Assembly (NCBI GenBank): GCA_964019135.1 | Contig: OZ025258.1 | Span: forward strand, 806,001-870,000 | Reading direction: 5' to 3' | Length of the DNA: 64,000 nt | Origin: Arenicola marina | Lineage: Eukaryota; Annelida; Polychaeta; Arenicolidae | Part shown: positions 60,571-64,000 of the stretch, piece after piece | Numbering within the stretch: the first letter of the stretch is position 1 | Layout of the letters: each line of letters starts with the position of its first letter | Notes under the pieces: model-generated | The model's input: the letters and a program-made list of their open reading frames with translations, nothing else | What the model was told of the DNA's origin: nothing | The model's database searches: none | Program-made: the position numbers and the translations under genes

Positions 60571-60656
60571 CTCTCTGGATCACTGTTGCGGTCTTCCGCT
60601 GTCTGGATCACTGTTGCGGTCTTCCGCTGTCTGGATCACTGTAGCGGTCCCCTGCT
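60571..60656. repeat. 28-bp repeat, 3 copies, upstream of the start codon
   Basis: The unit ctggatcactgttgcggtct plus tccgctgt lies immediately 5' of the ATG on the minus strand, so probably in the 5' untranslated region or first-intron edge. The third copy is diverged. Confidence 0.9.
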
Positions 60657-60985
60657 ATACAGCATACAGGCCTTCAGAACACTCCAAGATCAGTGCCAAG
60701 TGAAGAGCGACCTATCTGGAGAGCGACAATGTTGAGAATGTGTTGCGCGCCGGGGTGACGGGGAGGGTGCGGGGGGGGGGGGGGGGGGGGGGGTGACGTG
60801 TGTACAAGCGTGCGCGGTGATGACGCCAGGAAGACAGGTGCAGGTTTATCCGCCGCGTACGTACAGTGTGTGCCGTCAAGCTCCCCGCACGGTGACGCTA
60901 CGCAAGCTAGCTTTATTTACTAGAGCCCTAGCGGAGTGAGTCGAAAGCAGAGAGTGGTGTGCCGTGTGCCTTGTCCGGGGACTTA
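60657..60985. other. 5' flank of the transporter with a 23-base G run
   Basis: This is the likely upstream region of the gene. A run of 23 G (60771-60793) is the main landmark. I cannot point to a TATA box or other core promoter. Confidence 0.55.
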
Positions 60986-61016
60986 AACACGAATGTACTG
61001 TGGCCCATAGGTACAA

Positions 61017-61625
61017 AGTAGCTGCGCCCTGCAAATCAGAGCTGCGCCCTGCAAAACAGAGCTGCTCTCTGCAAAACAGAGCTGCTCTCTGTAAATCAGA
61101 GCTGCGCTCTGCAAATCAGAGATGCTCCCTGCAAATCAGAGCTGCGCGCTAAAGCGGCGCAGCGAGGAGTTCTCTATAGACCATATAAATAATTTTTGAG
61201 CTGTGCCCTTCAAATCAGAGCTGCGCAATGCAATCAGAGCTGCGCCCTGCATTTCAGAACTGCGCCCTGCAATCAGAGCTGCGCCCTGCATTTCAGAGCT
61301 GCGCTTTGCAGTCAGAGCTGCGCCCTGCAATCAGAGCTGCGCCCTGCAAATCAGAGCTGCGCCCTGCAAATCAGAGCTGCGCCCTGCAAATCAGAGCTGC
61401 GCCCTGCAATCAGAGCTGCGCCCTGCATTTCAGAGCTGCGCTTTACAGTCAGAGCTGCGCCCTGGATATCAGAGCTGCGCCCTGCAATCAGAGCTGCGCC
61501 CTGCATTTCAGACCTGCGCCCTGCAATTTGGAGCTGCGTTCTGCAAATCAGAGCGGCGCGCAGAAAATCAGACCTGTGCCCTGCATTTTGGAGCTGCGCC
61601 CTGCATTTTGGAACTGCGCTGGAAC
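61017..61625 (+). repeat. ~17-18-bp gagctgcgccctgcaaatc array, left arm
   Basis: About 35 copies with variants (aatcagagc, atttcagagc, atttggagc). Open frames rich in Cys-Ala-Leu-Gln are repeat-derived. Confidence 0.93.
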
Positions 61626-62613
61626 TGGAACTGAAATAAGTCAGTCGGTACGCGACGTTTCACAAACATTCACAAGTAACTTACGTCCTACACAAGTAAA
61701 TTCTCAAGCAAATTCCTTATGCGAGATCGCGAGTTTTGCAAATGTGCGTTGCCGAATAAGCTTAATGGCAAAATAGTCATTTAATTATCTAATCCACCTC
61801 CGAAAGCTGGCAGGCGAAACAACGGGCAAGTCTATATACAGATATCTATAGTATGGATATGACGAACACACTGAGCTACACTGCGGCGCTGGGCCAGTCG
61901 GAATAACAATTAACATTTTGTACGTGACGTCAATAAAGAAATAAACAATACAATGTTGCAAAGATCATGAGTGCACCTCACGCGCATCACTTGGCTTTGT
62001 CATCAAGGGGTGGGGGGTCACTACCTATTCGATTGCTAGTAAATTTAGCGTGTCAATTCCACATAACAATCCATATCAAATGCTGAAGTTTCAGGGAAAT
62101 CGAAGCGATACATTTTACAGTATCATTAAAATAAAGATGTGCATGTAATTGTAAGACTCGTCGAGACGATGTTTTTGTCGTCGTAATACCTCGAATTAGT
62201 CGCGCTTCATAGGCAACAACAGAATAACTGCCCGTTCGATTTTGATAATATTTGGCATGTCACTTGTTTATGACCATTAATTCCTATCAAATTTTCTGCG
62301 AAATCGAAGCGACAGTTGCTTCGTAGATCTCTAGTCGTTGAAATAATATTGCTATCTGGAATCACAGGATTGGAGAGTAGAAAAGAGAAACACGTTGGTA
62401 AATTTGTAATATTTCTGAACTTCAATCTAAAATTAATATGGCCAACTCACAGTAAATGTTATTTGCTTACATTGTAATGCTGCATGTATGAATTGCAAAC
62501 AAACAGGGTCAACTGAGGGTAAGGGCTCCCCTTCCCCAATATAACACCCACCCAAGGCGAGAACTCGCTAAAGCCAGGTCAGATATTAATTACGGAGTGA
62601 CCCCCGCTTGGGC

Positions 62614-62935
62614 GCGGCTCTGAAATGCAGAGCGCAGCTCAGATTTGCACAGCGCCGCTCTGATTTGACGGGCGCAGCTCTAATTTGCAAAGCGCAGCTC
62701 AAAATTGCAAGGTGCAGCTCAGATTGCAGGGCGCAGCTCTGATTGCAGGACGCAGCTCTGATTGCAGGGCGCAGCTCCCGATTTGCAGGGCGCAGCTCAG
62801 ATTGCAGGGCGCAGCTCTGATTGCAGAGCGCAGCTCTGATTGCAGGGCGCAGCTTTGATTGCAGGGCGCAGCTCTGATTTGCAGAGCGCAGCTCTGATCT
62901 GCATGGAGCCGCTCGGATTTGCAGGGCGCAGCTAC
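62614..62935 (-). repeat. same array in inverted orientation, right arm
   Basis: About 18 copies of gcagctctgattgcagggc, the reverse complement of the left-arm unit, ending gcagctactttgtacc. Confidence 0.93.
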
Positions 62936-62994
62936 TTTGTACCTATTAGCCACAGTACGAATGGAAACTTGAGACGGTCGGTCAAACGCTGGGT

Positions 62995-63276
62995 CTCTGA
63001 CAGACAAGCAGGTACACTGTCTCCACGCTTCTGTTAGACCGCTACAAGCCTGTCAACCCTCTGACAGACAAGCAGGTACACTGTCTCCACGCTTCTGTTA
63101 GACCGCTACAAGCCTGTCAACCCTCTGACAGACAAGCCCGTACACTGTCTCCACGCCTCTGTTAGACCGCTACAAGCCTGTCAACCCTCTGACAGACAAG
63201 CAGGTACACTGTCTCCACGCCTCTGTTAGACCGCTACAAGCCTTCCACTCTCTGACAGACAAGCCCGTACACTGTC
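62995..63276. repeat. 64-bp minisatellite, about 4.4 copies
   Basis: The unit is ctctgacagacaagcaggta plus cactgtctccacgcttctgt plus tagaccgctacaagcctgtc plus aacc. It abuts the foldback element. Confidence 0.94.
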
Positions 63277-64000
63277 TCGGGATAAGGCATCGCTTTAACA
63301 ACATAACTTCTGCTTTTGTTGTATATTTCATATATTCAGATCGAGTTTATAAAGACAACAAGACAACTGTAGATCCACTGACATCGTTTCTAAAGCGCTG
63401 TTCAAAGCGTTAAAACTCATCCAACGTTTGGACGCGGACGTGAGACTACAGCTTCCATCGAAGTCTCCACTCCAGCTTGGATCGCTAGGAACGAGACGTT
63501 CTAAATCCCAGGACAAAAACTCGGACTGGTGTGGTGAGCGGCCAATCAGCGTCGTCGCATGGGTCACGTGGTCCAGTTTTCAGCCGCTCGCTAGAGTAAA
63601 TCCTGATACACTGACAGAAGATGAGCACATCACACGGAGTAAGACTCGAGTGATATGGAGGTTAATATCACTGCTGGGATGGGTTCCGCAACCTCGTGGC
63701 GTACCTGGTAACCGGGCTGGCTCAAATAACTCTTACGTCACTCACGCGGTGGCGCCATCGCTCACCAGATTTTCTGTGATTGGGGCTTGAAGAATTGGAG
63801 ACGAGCAACGGACCAACTGATGAGCAAGCGACCCATGGGGGTGTCCATGGGGGTGGGGGGGGGATATAAAAACGTTTGATATCATCGAATGTCTTCTTAA
63901 AGTCCATCTCTTGGGGGGGTATTTGTTACTAAACTACTTTCAAATATACATTTCCCAGTGGTTACTAAAGCCATTTATCAGATGCAATTATTTTACAATG
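63277..64000. other. right-edge sequence, no gene recognised
   Basis: Single-copy DNA. A 120-codon open frame on plus (63428-63790) has no recognisable motif and no clear splice context. A short G-run lies at 63854-63863. Confidence 0.5.

Larger units (their letters stand above)
60986..62965. mobile_element. foldback-like element with tandem-repeat arms
   Basis: The left arm (tgtactgtggcccataggta caaagtagctgcgccctg, about 60992) matches the right arm inverted (cagggcgcagctactttgta cctattagccacagtac, to about 62960). Each arm continues as an array of gagctgcgccctgcaaatca units pointing inward. The ~1-kb centre (61640-62600) is non-coding. It has two diverged direct copies of an ~85-bp segment (about 62026-62112 and 62233-62313). 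No transposase is seen. Confidence 0.78.

Noticed and set aside
61196-61776. Cys-Ala-Leu-Gln-rich frames of up to 180 codons
   Set aside because: Repeat translations of the foldback arm array.
63428-63790. 120-codon plus-strand frame
   Set aside because: No recognisable motif, splice context or homology by eye. Length is within chance for this composition.

Overview
The window is metazoan nuclear DNA. It contains part of one host gene, a solute carrier family 6 (SLC6) sodium- and chloride-dependent transporter on the minus strand. Seven coding exons can be placed with matching splice phases: TM1 at 60451-60565, TM2 at 40943-41077, TM3 plus extracellular loop 2 at 38120-38342, TM4 at 36123-36255, TM5 at 35176-35310, TM6 at 9200-9303, and a TM7 cassette whose first copy is 8959-9030. 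The rest of the gene lies to the left of base 1. An invertebrate is likely. My best guess is a cephalochordate (amphioxus), because minisatellites straddling exon-intron junctions have, as I recall, been reported there. That attribution is from memory and of modest confidence.

The introns are dominated by tandem arrays, which make up roughly 46 kb of the 64 kb by my estimate. From left to right they are: a 103-bp array (1-9058), a ~27-bp array (9291-9605), a 21-bp array (9660-9940), a 90-bp array of about 260 units (10268-33668), a CACTGA/CACTGG array (33669-35168), a 136-bp higher-order array (35311-36045), a 76-bp array (36207-37637), a 45-bp array (38323-40907), a 50-bp array inside a terminal-inverted-repeat element (41190-44183), a 24-bp array, a 21-bp array (45460-47505), and 56-, 53-, 25-, 28-, ~17- and 64-bp arrays to the right.

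The central observation is that many of these arrays are made from the splice junctions of the transporter. The repeat units of the arrays touching TM3, TM4, TM6 and TM7 each contain the acceptor AG plus the first bases of the neighbouring exon, in the same orientation as the gene. The TM5-flanking array repeats the acceptor-side intron tract. The TM1 donor is present twice in a 57-bp tandem duplication. The 90-bp array looks like a diverged relative of the TM5 exon donor. In the TM7 array each 103-bp unit is a 72-nt (24-codon) exon cassette plus a 31-nt spacer, repeated at least 87 times without a visible length change.

Intron 1 (41078-60450) also holds a plus-strand Ty3/Gypsy LTR retrotransposon (48051-57364). 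Its two 501-bp LTRs are nearly identical, so the insertion is young, but the element looks broken. It carries a full-length tRNA-derived SINE, a truncated SINE and a ~575-bp palindromic element. To the right of the first coding exon lies a foldback-like element whose arms are tandem arrays in opposite orientation (about 60990-62965). I recognise no gene in the last 1 kb.
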